Shown: positions 22,236-33,963 of the stretch, piece by piece
How positions within the stretch are numbered: the stretch's first letter is position 1
Layout: every line of letters begins with the position of its first letter
Assembly (NCBI GenBank): GCA_949825045.1
Contig: OX463815.1
Coordinates: 31,177,356-31,241,355, forward strand
Reading direction: 5' to 3'
Source: Argyresthia goedartella
Taxonomy: Eukaryota > Arthropoda > Insecta > Lepidoptera > Argyresthiidae
Length of the DNA stretch: 64,000 bases
The notes under the pieces: model-generated
Database searches by the model: none
What the model was told of the DNA's origin: nothing
Seen by the model: only the letters and a program-made list of their open reading frames with translations
Position numbers and translations under genes: made by a program

Positions 22236-24095
22236 TTAGGCCCTATAGTTTGTTAGCTTTATATCCTTGATATGCCAGTCTCCTATATTGCGACCATGAG
22301 TATCTTCGAGGACATAAACCAACGTTGATTTTTTTGCAATAATCCGACATTTTATGAATTTAGGTGCTAGCTTTTTCGAATTGCTCTTGTCCTTATCACT
22401 TAGGTAGTAAGTGCGCTTCCAGACATAGTCGCCGACACTAAATTCAGCCTGTTTACGACGTAGATTGTAGTAATTGGAGTTTCTGGCGTGTGCTTTAATT
22501 AAACTTGCTTGAATGTCATCAAATATTTTCCGAAGTGTTCCCAGATTTTCCGCGTATTCCTCTCTTGGCGCAAATATCATATCAGGAGCACTATCGGAAT
22601 CAAGATAGTGGGAACCACAGGTAACTAGTTCACGAGCATAAACTAAAAAGGCTGGGGTGAAACCAGTCACCTCGTTAATTGATGAGTTTATCGCAAATTG
22701 AATTTTAGAGATGTTATCGTCCCACGATCTGTGATCGTCGCCTTCAATAAAACAAGAAACTGCTGTCAACGCTGTCTTATTGCACCTCTCCACGTTGTTA
22801 ATTTGAGGTGTATACTTTGGAGTATACTGGACGTCGGGGACCTTATATTTACTGAATAGGTTCTTTAGGGTATTACTCACGAACTGTTTCCCATTGTCCA
22901 TCAAAACGGATCTAGGGACTCCATGAACAAGAAATACTTCGTCCTCGAGAATACGTGAAATAATCTCCGCGGTAGCACGTCTTATAGGAAATAGAAGCCA
23001 AAACTTATAAAAGCAGCAAGTGACGACGAACTGAAAGGTGTTCTGCTTCCGAGATGGCGGTAAAGGTCCAACCAAGTCTACACTAATCATTTGAAAGGGT
23101 CTGCAGCATTTCTTAGGTCGTCCCATAGTTCCCAAAGTAGTATGATTAGCATGTTTGTAAGATCTACACACGTCACACTCAGCCACAAAGTTTGTCACGT
23201 CACGATGCATATCAGTCCAGAGATACCTGAGGCATAGGCGTTTATACGTTTTTAGTACGCCGAAATGACCAGCAGTAGGGCAAGAATGATTTTGCTCAAT
23301 TATCTTTACTCTATTCTCAAGAGGAATTACTTCCTTCCATTCAAATTCTCTTGTTAAATGATTCAACGATTTCTTAAAACGGAAAAGTTGACCATTCATG
23401 ACTTGATAATCCAAAAATGATGCAGGCATATTGAAACAACCATTGTAGATGTTTAAGTACCATGGGTCAGTAGTATAAGGAACAAGATTGGTAGAGCAAA
23501 TCAAAGCTGATACAGGTATACGTGAAATACTATCTGGGACAACATTATCAGAACCTCGACGATGACGAATGTCGCAATCGAAAGCGGACAGTCTTACACT
23601 CCATCTCGCTAAGCGACCTGTAGGGTTGTTCAAGTTTATGAACCTCTTTAACGCTGCATGGTCTGTATAGAAAATAAACTTTCGGCCGTTTTCGAGGTAG
23701 CAGCGCCAGTGTTCAACCGCTGTTAATACAGCCAACGTTTCGCGTTCGGTTGCGCTGTAATTTTGTTCAGGTTTTGATAAGGATATACTCATGTATGCTA
23801 TGACTCTCTCAACATCCTCCGAAGATTGTGTCAGAACTGCACCGATACCTACGTCAGACGCATCAGTGTGCACTTCGAAGGATTTTGAGTAGTCAGGGCA
23901 TGATAAGACCGGAGTAGAAACAAGACATTTCTTTAAAGCTTTAAACGCCTCATCAGCTTCTGCTGACCATTTAAAAGGAGGAGCCTTTTTAGCTTGTGAC
24001 GTTAATTTGTTTAAGGGAGAAGCCAAAGAGCTGAAATTTGGTATAAATCTACGATACCAAGCGGCCGTGCCTAGAAACCTACGAACTTCCTTGCG
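22236..24095 (-). pseudogene. pol: Pol 3' part of the second gypsy element: RNase H and integrase
   Basis: The frame picks up from the RT thumb (FIPNFSSLASPLNKL), then RNase H with FEVHTDASDVGIGAVLTQ and YTDHAALKRF, then integrase: an HHCC finger (AGHFGVLKTYKRL ... CDVCRSYK), and catalytic residues in VDLVGPLPP, MDNGKQF and NNVERCNK. The end is the basic LRRKQAEFSVGDYVWKR. It is separated from the RT frame by a single frameshift near 24095, so it was once continuous with it. Confidence 0.9.
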
Positions 24096-25471
24096 ATTTT
24101 AGGGGTTGGATAGTTCACGATAGCTTCTACCTTCTCCGGATCAGCATGTAAACCATTGACGTCAACAACGTATCCCAGATATTTTAATTTACTTCTAAAG
24201 AATTGACTCTTTGAGTAATTAATAGTTAGATTAGCTTCGATAAGTTTCTCCATAACCCGCACAAGTAATGAGATATGTTGTTCGAAAGTAGAAGACACGA
24301 TAATTATGTCATCAACGAAGACAAAGGCCTTGTGTTCAAACTCAGGACCAGGGAACAATCGATCAACAAGACGCTGTTGTGTAGCTGGAGCGTTAGTTAA
24401 GCCGAAAGGCATGCATTTAAATTGGAAGGTTCCCCGAGTTGGAATGTAAAAAGCACACTTGCATTTGTCCTCCTCCCTAATGAGTACCTGCCAAAAACGT
24501 TTTGACAAGTCCAAACTAGTAAGGTATTTAGCGTCGCGTAGGTTGTCCAAAATCTCAGATATGTAAGGTAGATTGTAAGCATCTTTTTTAGTTATATAAT
24601 TGAGTTTTCGACTATCCAGGCAAAATCTCAACTGACCGTTCTTCTTAGGTGTGAGAAGTACAGGTGAAGACCATGCACTCTCGCAGGGTTCAACAACGTC
24701 TTCCTTGAGCATTTCATCTAACTGTTCAATTAAAATTCGTTGTTTCTCTAACGGCATTCTATAGTAGCGTTGACGAATGGGAGCAGCATTCCCAGTGTCA
24801 ATGGAATGTGTAATTAGTGAAGTCCGGCCTAAGCCACGTTCCTCATAGGATATGTTCCGGAATTGAGAGATAATATGGTCAGCTGTGGTCTTCTGGTCTT
24901 CAGATAAATGTTCGTAACTGCATAGTTTTGCATCAGTATCAGTAGTTAGATCAGCAAGCGCGACTTCAGCATCCGACCGCATAACAACTGAAGTTAAATG
25001 TTTTGGGAATAGACCAAACTGATTCCAAAAGTCCATACCGAGAATTAATATATTTTTTATTTCAGGAACTACGTATATTTCAAGTATGTGTGATTGGTTT
25101 AAAAACTTTACGGATAGATACATAACCCCAATACTTTTCAAGCTTTGACCGCCAGCCGCCACAAATTGTATTAGTTGATTTTGTTGTAGTATAAAACCCT
25201 TTGTTGAAAAGTATTTATAAATATTGCCACCCAGAATAGAAACGGAAGAACCAGTATCCAACAATCCGAGTAGTTCTCTGTCATGCAATTCTACAGAAAC
25301 ATGAGGACGCGCGTGTTTAGATTCTACATTGTGGATTGAAGAGACAGTGTAGCACGAAAAAAAATTCGAGATAAAATTAAGCCAGTCAGACCATTCAGAC
25401 TTATCAAATCTAGCAGTAGTATTAACGTTTTCGTACTTGTCGTCACCACAATCCACCGCTACTCGTTTTTT
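24071..25471 (-). pseudogene. pol: Pol 5' part of the second gypsy element: protease and RT
   Basis: It begins in the -1 frame at the frameshift site and reads into VDCGDDKYEN. The aspartic protease shows LLGLLDTGSSVSILG. RT has LSKRFWQVLI, CMPFGLTNAPATQQRL and the catalytic box FVFVDDIIIVS near 24310. The frame ends early at 24071 after PTPKIARKF, where family members continue RxFLG; the continuation is in another frame (22236-24095). Confidence 0.9.
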
Positions 25472-26829
25472 GGACTAGGCTCAGCATTGCAGACTGAGCA
25501 ATCCGGAAATCGTACACCTTTCTTGCCACATTTAAAACATATCGGAAAGTGCGGTTGCCGACACTGTCCAAGAGAATGGGTGTTAACGCGACATCTAGGG
25601 CAATAATGTTGTTTAGTAGGTATTTGAATTAGGAGTAATACTCAATGCATTGACATTAACGTTACGTGAATGCTCAGCATTCTGTTTGTAAAAAGTCTTA
25701 TCAGAGTTCTCGGAAGCCCTATAGTTTTTAAATTTATTATAATCATGTCTGTAAGTAGAGTAGTTAGTGCTGCCATTACCTCTATTGATAGGTGTGCCGG
25801 AAGACTGCGGTTATAAGCAAATTCCCGAGCTAGAGTGTCAGAACTGACCTTAGGAGGTTCATGAAATGTGGCCGTGCGAGCTTGAATATTCTTAAAACTG
25901 CGGCACAATTCTTTTAGCGCGTCAATACTCGTTATGTTTGGTGAAGCTGCTAGAGTACTGGCGTAAATTGGACGAATATTGTGTAAGAGAACTTCTAGCT
26001 TGTCCTCCTCAGGTAACTGTTTGTTCAATCGAGAAAACATACCGTGCATTATAGAAATGTAAATAGAGATATTTTCCTGTTCACCCTGTGTACGCATCCT
26101 AATTTCCGACAGTAGACGGTAATCATAATCACTCTGACTAAAATCCTGTTTTAATTGCTTAACAAGCTCATCCCATGTCTCGACCTTGTCCTTAACGCAA
26201 CGGAACCAGTGTAGTACGTCATCGGTAAAAATATCAAATCCAAAAGTTAGCAACTTGTCCCTAGGCATGCTCCTCGAAAACACTAGCTCCTCGGCCTTCT
26301 GAATGAAAGATCTAACGCATGTCTTCCCATTAAACTTGAGCCTGCCAACCACATCTGACACCAGTTTCTTCTCGCAAGTAACAGTTATCAGCTCGGACCA
26401 TGGTTCTGGATTTGTTGAGGTTGACGGATCTTCAACTTTCAATTTTTTTAGCTCCTGCAGGTAGGCCTTAAATCTTTGAGAATGTTCCAGGTAAGTGACC
26501 TCTACTGAAACGTGCCTATCAATCCTAACAAGCCTGTAATAAACATGATGTAGCATTGTCTCCGTTCTCGAGTAAACATTTTTATCAAATTTAGACTTTA
26601 AGCTATCCAAATTATCTCTTACCTTCACTAAGGTATCTCTAACCTGCGCCAAATCAACAACCGGCTCTAAGTGAGACTCTAAAATGTCTTCCGATGGAAG
26701 AAGTGAGGCTAATTTAACTATCTGTTTCCTAACCTCCTTAACCGATTCACCGGTAATACCACCCCGTACACCAACCTCGTACTCCAGTTCAGCCTTTTGT
26801 AAAGATAAAAAAATTATTTGGTAAGACAT
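25459..26829 (-). pseudogene. gag: Gag of the second gypsy element, with zinc knuckles
   Basis: The frame starts at an ATG at 26829 (MSYQIIFLSLQK) and runs through a long helical N-terminus and a capsid-like region (GKTCVRSFIQKAEELVFSRSM, DELVKQLKQDFSQSDYDYRLLSEI). The linker is shifted in frame between about 25805 and 25628. Then come two zinc knuckles in the original frame: CPRCRVNTHSLGQC (good CCHC) and CFKCGKKGVRFPDC, where the histidine position holds valine. Stop at 25459-25461. The two shifts largely cancel, but the first frame meets a TGA at 25642-25644. Confidence 0.85.
25465..25471 (-). promoter_or_regulatory. -1 ribosomal frameshift heptamer A_AAA_AAC at gag-pol
   Basis: On the minus strand gag reads CCA AAA AAC GAG TAG. 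A slip of -1 gives AAA AAA CGA GTA GCG GTG GAT, which is exactly the pol frame. The heptamer AAAAAAC fits X_XXY_YYZ and lies two codons before the gag stop at 25459-25461. Confidence 0.75.
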
Positions 26830-27182
26830 GTTTCCCTAGTCGGTGTGTGTTGCAATCACAAATAAACAACAATAGAAGACAATCAATCAACCCAGCGCTA
26901 AAATCAATTTCGGGTAAAAATTTAAATCAATAAAAGTGTGAATTTCGGAATTCTAACTATAGTTTAAACGTCGAAACGTAAAGGATTAAAACAATAAAAA
27001 CCCGTAGGGATACTCAAACACAAAATTACTAGTTCTGTAATGCAATAAAATCAATCACACTTTTAATGACGACCTGATAGAACCAAACCAAAGCAAACAA
27101 ACAACACCAATGATTACAATGTAATACTACAGACAAATGTAAGTGAACACGGCTCAGTGAAAACCTATTGAGTGGGCGCCAT
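26830..27182 (-). other. 5' leader and primer site of the second gypsy element
   Basis: Non-coding leader of about 350 bp. The primer binding site TGGCGCCCACTCAAT occupies about 27167-27181 (minus sense). Confidence 0.8.
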
Positions 27183-27976
27183 TGTAACGCTTGTTGGGGT
27201 CTGGGTAAAACAAAACACTAATTAACAGATTTACAAGGTTTAATTTAAGTAAACTCCAGGATGCCCAACAATTAGCAATGCGTTGATTTAGCTCTCAGGG
27301 ATGAGTTCTAGAATTCACAATTATAGGTAAGCCGTGTCCACTTAGCACTGCCTTGATAGGTAACCACTTCCCTGTAGCTATGCGGCAGGTGGTGGCGCGC
27401 GTCTTGTGATGTCACCGATGTAGTCCGGAGTCAGGCAGCGCGGATCAGCAGCGGAAAGTGGCCATCAGGGTCCCAATATAGTATGGGTCCGGCAAGTAAA
27501 ACCCCGACTGGGAAACACACACACCTATTAAGATTGATAGGTAGCTAAATAATCATCATTGAACACTGCGCTCCACCATGCACAGGACAATAAAACCAAA
27601 CAATTGGAATTAGTTTAAATTAAATAATAAATTAGCGCTCCAAAATAGTGGTGGCGAATGTGAGGTACGGTAGCCCCGAGCAAAGTGAGTGCTGGCCGCA
27701 CCCCGCTCCACGAGTATTCGTGTGACGTCTACATATCGCTTGCTTCTTCGTTGGTGCGAGTTAAGCGCCTACGGCTTTTGTCATAGCAATAATCTCATTT
27801 GGAACGTTGGCTGGTTAAATAACGTTAATCAAGAATCCTTAGACTTAGTTTGTAGAAATCTATTTATTTTATTTGTTAAGTTTAGGTACTAGGATTACGG
27901 TAATATTAAGGTTGTATATAATATACTTTTTCAATAAAATTGTTTACTCGAAGCATGTAAAAACAGTTATGTTACA
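27183..27976 (-). repeat. 5' LTR of the second gypsy element
   Basis: 794 bp, matching 20206-20988 apart from an 11-bp indel and scattered substitutions. Followed by the AGTA target duplication. Confidence 0.95.
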
Positions 27977-27980
27977 AGTA

Positions 27981-29333
27981 TATAATGATTAAAGTTTAAA
28001 ACTTTCCAAAGCCTTCGGAACTCCTTTAGTAATCCAACTCGAACTGAAAATTATTTAGTTGTTTTTGGTTCAGAAAAAACATCACCGTGAAACGATCTTT
28101 ATTATGGGCTTCATAAAACGCTCCGTGCATCAATCCTTAACCAAGTCAGTGTGATTCGGTCTCCTTCAAACTTTGTGAGTTAGATTTTCCGAGGTTTCTT
28201 TTGTTATTTTGAATAGTGCTTAGTTCTACTTGTTCAGAATTTTGTTTACTTTCTTGTGTGATAATAATCTTTCTGTTCGGTACAAAAATAGTGATATTTT
28301 ATGAAAATTTGTGAACAGTGACGTAACGAGGCGCTCGGAGACTTCAACGATTTTTAGCAAGGTATTTCCAGGTTTTCATTTCACTTATATTCTGTAAAGT
28401 CAAAGAGTACAATGTTTTCCACGTTTTTCATCAATTTTCCGTAAAACAAGTGAATAGTTTAAACGCTGTATATCATTTTGTTTACGCTGTGCGCTGCAAT
28501 GTTTGGTTGATACTTGTAATTTGATAGCATATTTCTATGAAGATATTTCTATAAATTTTCTTCTGGAAAGTTAGTTTTTTTACCATTATTCGATTACGTA
28601 GGTTGTAACGGTTTGAAATCATACAAAACCCACACGTTTTATTATTTATATTCGTAAATATAAAACATTTTCTGCGAGTGAACGAAATATTTACAAAACG
28701 TTTTTATTTACGTGATTTACTTATATCTTACAAGTGATATTCGTGTAGCAATGCATGTTCATTTAACGACTATCTAATCTATTTTAAGAAACTTGTTTCA
28801 AAAATTAAAAAGCATCGCATAGTTTTTTTGTAATAACTGTAACAGTGCAAAATCATATCGCGGTAGGTATTTACGGTTGGTAATTTCTACAATTTCAGCA
28901 GTGCTTCAGGAGCCAATCAACGCGCGGGGGCAGCCCCTTGCTATGCGCCAACCTGGTATCAGATTGTGACACCCATCGATATCCAGTGGATAAGATATAT
29001 GTAGGTACATTACAGCGAAACAGGCAAGCTTCTCAGATAAGTCAGGATGAGAAAAATTTATCACTGAGCAAGGGTAGACCTAGTTGCAGCGATACAGGCG
29101 AGCTTCTCAGATAAGTCAGGATGAGAAAGGTAAACTGAGCAAGGGTAGACCTAGGTACAACAAAATCTATTTATAATTTACCTGGTACTTACATACATGT
29201 ATATTACAAATATTATTAAATTATTAGTATTTATATAAAATTGTCGCCTAACGTAGCTAAACGTGTGGCCAATGAGCATATGTTGAAACGCAGCCCTGTT
29301 TGTTTTATTTCGCGTTTCCCGCGTTTGATTAAA
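27981..29333. other. Probable host upstream sequence
   Basis: No gene found. It includes a two-copy direct repeat of about 70 bp (29017-29082 and 29090-29152, core GCTTCTCAGATAAGTCAGGA) and CCAAT-containing stretches near 28913 and 29270. Because the next 20 kb are inserted hAT elements and their contents, this segment originally lay directly upstream of the photolyase gene. A promoter role is inference. Confidence 0.45.
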
Positions 29334-29417
29334 ATTTCGTTCAGTGATACCAGATTGGGGGGAATCCCCCCAAATTTGGGGGGGTTTTATAGCTATGGGG
29401 GGATAATATGTTTGGGG

Positions 29418-30622
29418 TGGCGTTTGTGTTGCCGGACCGAACGGACGTGTCCCCCCGAGATCTCCCAAACGCATTTAAACAAACAATAGTTTTCATCCCC
29501 GGCGCGCGCCTTTTGTTCTGCCTCCGGAGGCCTGAAAACGAGCCTGGCTTATAGGCTGGCTTATACCGCGTGTTACTGTAAGGGTTACCTGGGGAATGTG
29601 CGCGATCCATCTAGGCACCCCATCTGTGCAATACCACGCATTTCAGTGATTGTGATGATACTAGTGCGGTCAAGTGTAATGAATGCCCAGAGAACTGCGC
29701 GATACTCTTAGGCATCCCATCTGTGCAAGCCCTAGAATTTATTCTAGGCCAGGTGCACGTCTGAGCCACGCAGCGACAGGCCGGCAGCGAGCGACGCCTA
29801 CGCAACACACCCTCAACGCTACTGCCTCCACCACCACCGCCGCTAAACACACCAACCTGGTGAGATCATTCCGATTAGGACATCATTGATAGTTATTACC
29901 TACCTCTAACTTTATTTCTCTCAGCACCACTCGCCGCCTGACAATAATAAACCACCACTTACCGCGGCCGCGGTCGCCCCTATTGACTAAGGCATAATCA
30001 CATTTATAGGTGCGTCATAGGCAGGATATAACAATTCCCTACCTACGCAATATCAAAATCAACTAATAAAACATTATTATAGCTACATATACTTATATTG
30101 CTTTGCCTGAAAATAAATTCGAGATAATTCTCCTCGAGATTTATTTTCTCCTCATCTTCGAAAGACCATTCAAAACAGTCATTAACAATAACCATCCACT
30201 AAACCCCGAAACTCAGTGAATAAGCCAACCCAAAACTTAACAATCCTAGAATTATTTTTATGTAGCTAAACTGCAAATATACTAAACCCGACAATAAACA
30301 AAAAATAAATAAGTGCATGTCATAAAAAGGCCATCTCACCAAACTCCCAGAAACTAGACAAAACAATTGACTGCTATTTAGGAACAATTGAAAAAGCTTC
30401 GAAGCACAAAAGGCTCACAACGTTCCCTCACACATCTGGCACCCATTCTATGGTGGCAGCCCATCTTGGAAATACCGGGAAACATTAGAATAAAAATAGA
30501 TCGTAAAAAGCCAAACAGCGTCTCTCATCATACCGGCCGTACACCTCTTAGAAACAACCCACACACACACATTCATATTAGCTAAAATACCACGAGGCTT
30601 TCTCCTGTAGTAATATCTCACA
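29418..30622 (+). other. 5' region of the OTU-bearing LINE
   Basis: Non-coding, GC-richer than its surroundings at first. Two related units, each with GCGCGAT ... CCCATCTGTGCAA, occur at about 29599-29632 and 29696-29729, a period near 97 bp, which suggests repeated 5' UTR promoter units. A motif AACCTGGTGAGATC at 29853 recurs at 31436. Confidence 0.45.
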
Positions 30623-31156
30623 ATGGAAACTCTACCAATGCCCAGAGATGGAAACTGCCTGTTCCATGCAATTGCAGACCAAATCAACCATCTGTTTGGA
30701 GCGCCATTCAACCGTACCCACATCAGAAGCGACTTAGCTAGATACGTGGAAGCTAACAGCAATTATCCACGCATCAAACATGCGATCGACGCACCAAACG
30801 CAGAAGCTTTCACTGAGTACATAAAAAATCTCCACATACAGGGCACGTGGGGCGGTGAAGAAATTATCATAGCAGCCGCGGAGTTCTACGTAATAAGTGT
30901 AGCGATCCATCAACAAAATGGCCCATCAATCGTATATAGCCCCCAACAAGAATATAACTCAGTCGGAACTATCAACTTGACCTTTTCCGACAGCCACTAC
31001 CACAGCGCATACATAATAGAGCCCCAAAACGTAATCAACAACCTATCAACAACCAGTCAAATCTACATCGCAGCATCTCACTTTTCCCATACCAAAATAC
31101 AGCGCGACTACCAAAGTACCCTCAAGTTCCACCCGCCCCAAAAACAGATAATATGA
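30623..31156 (+). CDS. OTU-family cysteine protease-like ORF of a LINE
   Basis: A complete 177-codon frame with an ATG start and no internal stop. The N-terminus has the OTU active-site block MPRDGNCLFHAIADQI (Asp and Cys), a middle GTWGGEEIIIAAAEFY, and near the end a His-containing SDSHYHSAYII, the position of the catalytic histidine in OTU enzymes. OTU proteins cleave ubiquitin or ubiquitin-like chains, and OTU domains are known in several mobile elements. It is likely ORF1 of the element bracketed by the 24-bp repeat. Its substrate is unknown. All three catalytic positions look intact. Confidence 0.8.
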   Translation: METLPMPRDGNCLFHAIADQINHLFGAPFNRTHIRSDLARYVEANSNYPRIKHAIDAPNAEAFTEYIKNLHIQGTWGGEEIIIAAAEFYVISVAIHQQNGPSIVYSPQQEYNSVGTINLTFSDSHYHSAYIIEPQNVINNLSTTSQIYIAASHFSHTKIQRDYQSTLKFHPPQKQII

Positions 31157-32465
31157 TAGCGGTAAATCTAAACACCTTCCCCCGGCCTACCCAAAATGCA
31201 CAACTCAAGATAAGATGACCAATGACTTTGATACTCACCGTACCGACACATACACTCACACGCCACAAACACATGCACCCCCCTCCGCCGGGTCACATAC
31301 AACCGGCTACTTCATCTTTAGGGCCTTGTTCACGGACTGAACCTCGACCCGAGTCACGGACCTAACTAATATGCACTAATGAAGTGAATTGAAGTAGGTG
31401 ATATCAGTGCAATGAGTCTCACTAGCTGAGCAACAACCTGGTGAGATCGCTGCGATTATGATAGCCTTAACTCAGATCAAAAGGCAAAACGAACTCTATA
31501 TCTGGCAGGTAATCCCCTTCATAATGCTAAATACCATTTCATAAACAGATACCACGCTGGCTTCAAATTACTACGCCAACTCCAAACTATTCCACAGGCA
31601 CAGTGCCGTACTAGTAGGTAGAAGATAGGTATACCTAAATACAAAACTAAGCAGGAACCTACCCAATAACAGTAAAACAAAACATAACCATTTCTAACTT
31701 TATCCGGTCCGACAAGCCCACAAAAATAAAACAATAATGCAAGCCCGTCTACTACATAACTGCATATTCTGAGAAATAGCGAGAAACAGCAAACAATTGC
31801 ACATCATAAAAGGATGTGCAATTGCAAAAGAAAATTAAAATTAGCAATGAAGTGTTTGACAAGTATAAAACAGTGAATTTCAGAAGACAATGGTACAATA
31901 GTGATGTGTTAGTGTTATCAACTTATATAACACAATATACACGGTGTAAAAGTGAAATATATAAATGTGAACTGAATATATCTAAATGACAATAGTGACA
32001 ATAAATAGAACGATAAATTGGTATCACTACCAACTACAGAGAAAGTGATCAAAATATAACAACAGTAACTTAGTAATTACGCTGTTAAAACGATCTAACA
32101 TAATTCGATAACGGGACTTTAACGTACGTTTGGACAATAACGACATCTACCGCGAGGACTTGTTACGCCAGAATAACATAGTAGTGTAGTGTCTCAAACT
32201 CTCAGTGCTAGGTGAATCTGGGTCAAAAAGTTGGCACTTCATATAAACAGATGTCGCTAGCCCTGCGCAAAAATTGATGTGCCTCGGTACGGCTGACGGA
32301 AACGATACCACTAATTCACACGCTGAAGTAACTGCGCTCGTGGCGTGTAGTAAACGACGGCGGCTTTACAAACCGGAGGTCAACATATCAAATCCAAAGA
32401 CTGCTAAAACCTTTTTTTATTTTTTTTTCTCTCTTTTCTTTTTGCCCTCATCTTACTAATTAAAA
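31157..32465 (+). other. Non-coding junction between the OTU ORF and the inner LINE
   Basis: It contains the second copy of the AACCTGGTGAGATC motif (31436), a short hairpin (CAATTGCACATC near 31795 with its complement about 20 bp on), and the 5' UTR of the inner LINE. I could not find the exact 5' boundary of the inner LINE or a target duplication for it. Confidence 0.4.
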
Positions 32466-33890
32466 ATGCAATCAGATAACTCCCGCCAAAACGTAACATT
32501 GAGAAAGAGAAGTGGAAATCGTCGACACTCACATGAAGAAATTCTGAACGCATTAAATATTTCAGACGTCTCTGCCAATCCTCCGCTGAGTTTACCAGAT
32601 CTATCGGATCAACTATGCGAATCAACAGAAGAATTTCAGGAATTAAAAAATAGAATTCTTATATTAGAGACGCAACTAGAAAGTGCACATATTGAAATTG
32701 ACTCATTGTCGACAGAGAACAATTTATTAAAAAAACAACTACTAGATCGTCAGAAGAAAACCAATTTGCTGAAAAGGATTTGTTCTGAAACGCCTACCAA
32801 ATATAGAACCCCAAGATCAAGCCACAGGAAAAGAGAACTCACACCGAAACGCCTTATAATTGGTAATACATGGACACCAGGTGGACGAGACTACGAGGAA
32901 CAACAAAAATGTGAAGATGGAACATATTTTACAGATCATCCACAAAACCGCTCAGAACCAGCAAAAATAGAAGAAATAGACCTAAAAACCAAACAACATG
33001 AAGAACAAAAATCGAGACAAGAGTATGAAATTAAACCTAATCAAGATGAAAACCTAAATTTAAAACGAAGTGATAACCTAAAAAGTACAGAAACCCCAAG
33101 GACCAATGGGAAGCACAGGGTTATGCTGTTTGCAGATGAAAGAGGACATGGTATGAGAGAATATATTCAAGATCTTCTGGGACAGGATTTCACCGTTACA
33201 TCACTGATAAAGACAAATGCAACATCCGATCAGGTGGTATCTTCCTGTTTGGAGATATGTAGGGACTATACCGAAGAAGATTATGTAGTATTTCTTCTAG
33301 GTACAAATGACAAAAACCCTATCAAAATGCAGTCGCATCTGTACCACATCATGAGTTTATTAAGGACAAATGTTTTACTTGGTACAATCTGTTGGACTAG
33401 GTTTCTTAATGAGAAAATGATGAACAAAATGTTCAAATTCTTGTGCACCCAATTTGACCATGCGACCTTTGTAGACTTAACACAACAAGAAAACAATGTA
33501 GGTGGTATGACTAGAATCCCTAGACGATTAACTATAAGTAGACAGATTTTAAGGGAAATATTGCGTATAACTAATAAAACAAATCATAGGAGCATTTTAA
33601 TAAAATCTAAACAGACCAAACAAAGTGTCACACCACATCTGCATGCGGGGAACATACCAATTAGTAGCCCAATATACAACAATAATTCCTGCTCTCACCA
33701 GCCAGCCATTTTGCAAAAGGGCACCATTCCTTACTTCTTCCAGAGAAACACTCAGAAGAAAGCCGTTGTAGATCACAAAATAGTAATCACACAATCAGAT
33801 CTACCCAAAATAGGCACCATTCCATATTATTTTACAAATAAGACGAAAGCCAGCCTCACACCAAATAACACACAGTTTTTTCGTTCCTAA
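32466..33890 (+). CDS. LINE ORF1 with coiled coil and SGNH-esterase-like domain
   Basis: 474 codons from an ATG. The N-terminus is basic and polar, followed by a coiled coil (about residues 57-105: EEFQELKNRILILETQLESA and on). A second domain near residues 215-365 starts HRVMLFADERG and includes VVFLLGTNDKNP, resembling block I and block III (GxND) of SGNH/GDSL hydrolases as found in ORF1 of several CR1 and jockey-type LINEs. The usual Ser of block I is not evident (ADERG), so activity is doubtful. The tail has repeats around GTIPYFF/GTIPYYF. ORF1 proteins bind LINE RNA. The frame is intact. Confidence 0.75.
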   Translation: MQSDNSRQNVTLRKRSGNRRHSHEEILNALNISDVSANPPLSLPDLSDQLCESTEEFQELKNRILILETQLESAHIEIDSLSTENNLLKKQLLDRQKKTNLLKRICSETPTKYRTPRSSHRKRELTPKRLIIGNTWTPGGRDYEEQQKCEDGTYFTDHPQNRSEPAKIEEIDLKTKQHEEQKSRQEYEIKPNQDENLNLKRSDNLKSTETPRTNGKHRVMLFADERGHGMREYIQDLLGQDFTVTSLIKTNATSDQVVSSCLEICRDYTEEDYVVFLLGTNDKNPIKMQSHLYHIMSLLRTNVLLGTICWTRFLNEKMMNKMFKFLCTQFDHATFVDLTQQENNVGGMTRIPRRLTISRQILREILRITNKTNHRSILIKSKQTKQSVTPHLHAGNIPISSPIYNNNSCSHQPAILQKGTIPYFFQRNTQKKAVVDHKIVITQSDLPKIGTIPYYFTNKTKASLTPNNTQFFRS

Positions 33891-33963
33891 CATCGAGAAA
33901 TCAGATAAATGTATAGGTATACCCTCTACAAGTACCCTTTCCACTGATAGAAAAGCTAGTAAT

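Larger units (their letters stand above)
20206..27976 (-). mobile_element. Second complete Ty3/gypsy element, without env
   Basis: LTRs at 20206-20988 and 27183-27976 (TGTAACGC ... ATGTTACA), with a 4-bp target duplication AGTA at 20202-20205 and 27977-27980. The primer site next to the 5' LTR (minus sense) reads TGGCGCCCACTC one base inside the LTR, similar to the TGGCGCCCA core of lysine-tRNA sites. The polypurine tract reads AAAAAGAGGGAG. Gag has two frameshifts and pol one. The LTRs differ by a small indel near 20455/27432 and several substitutions, so this copy is older than its neighbour. Confidence 0.95.
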
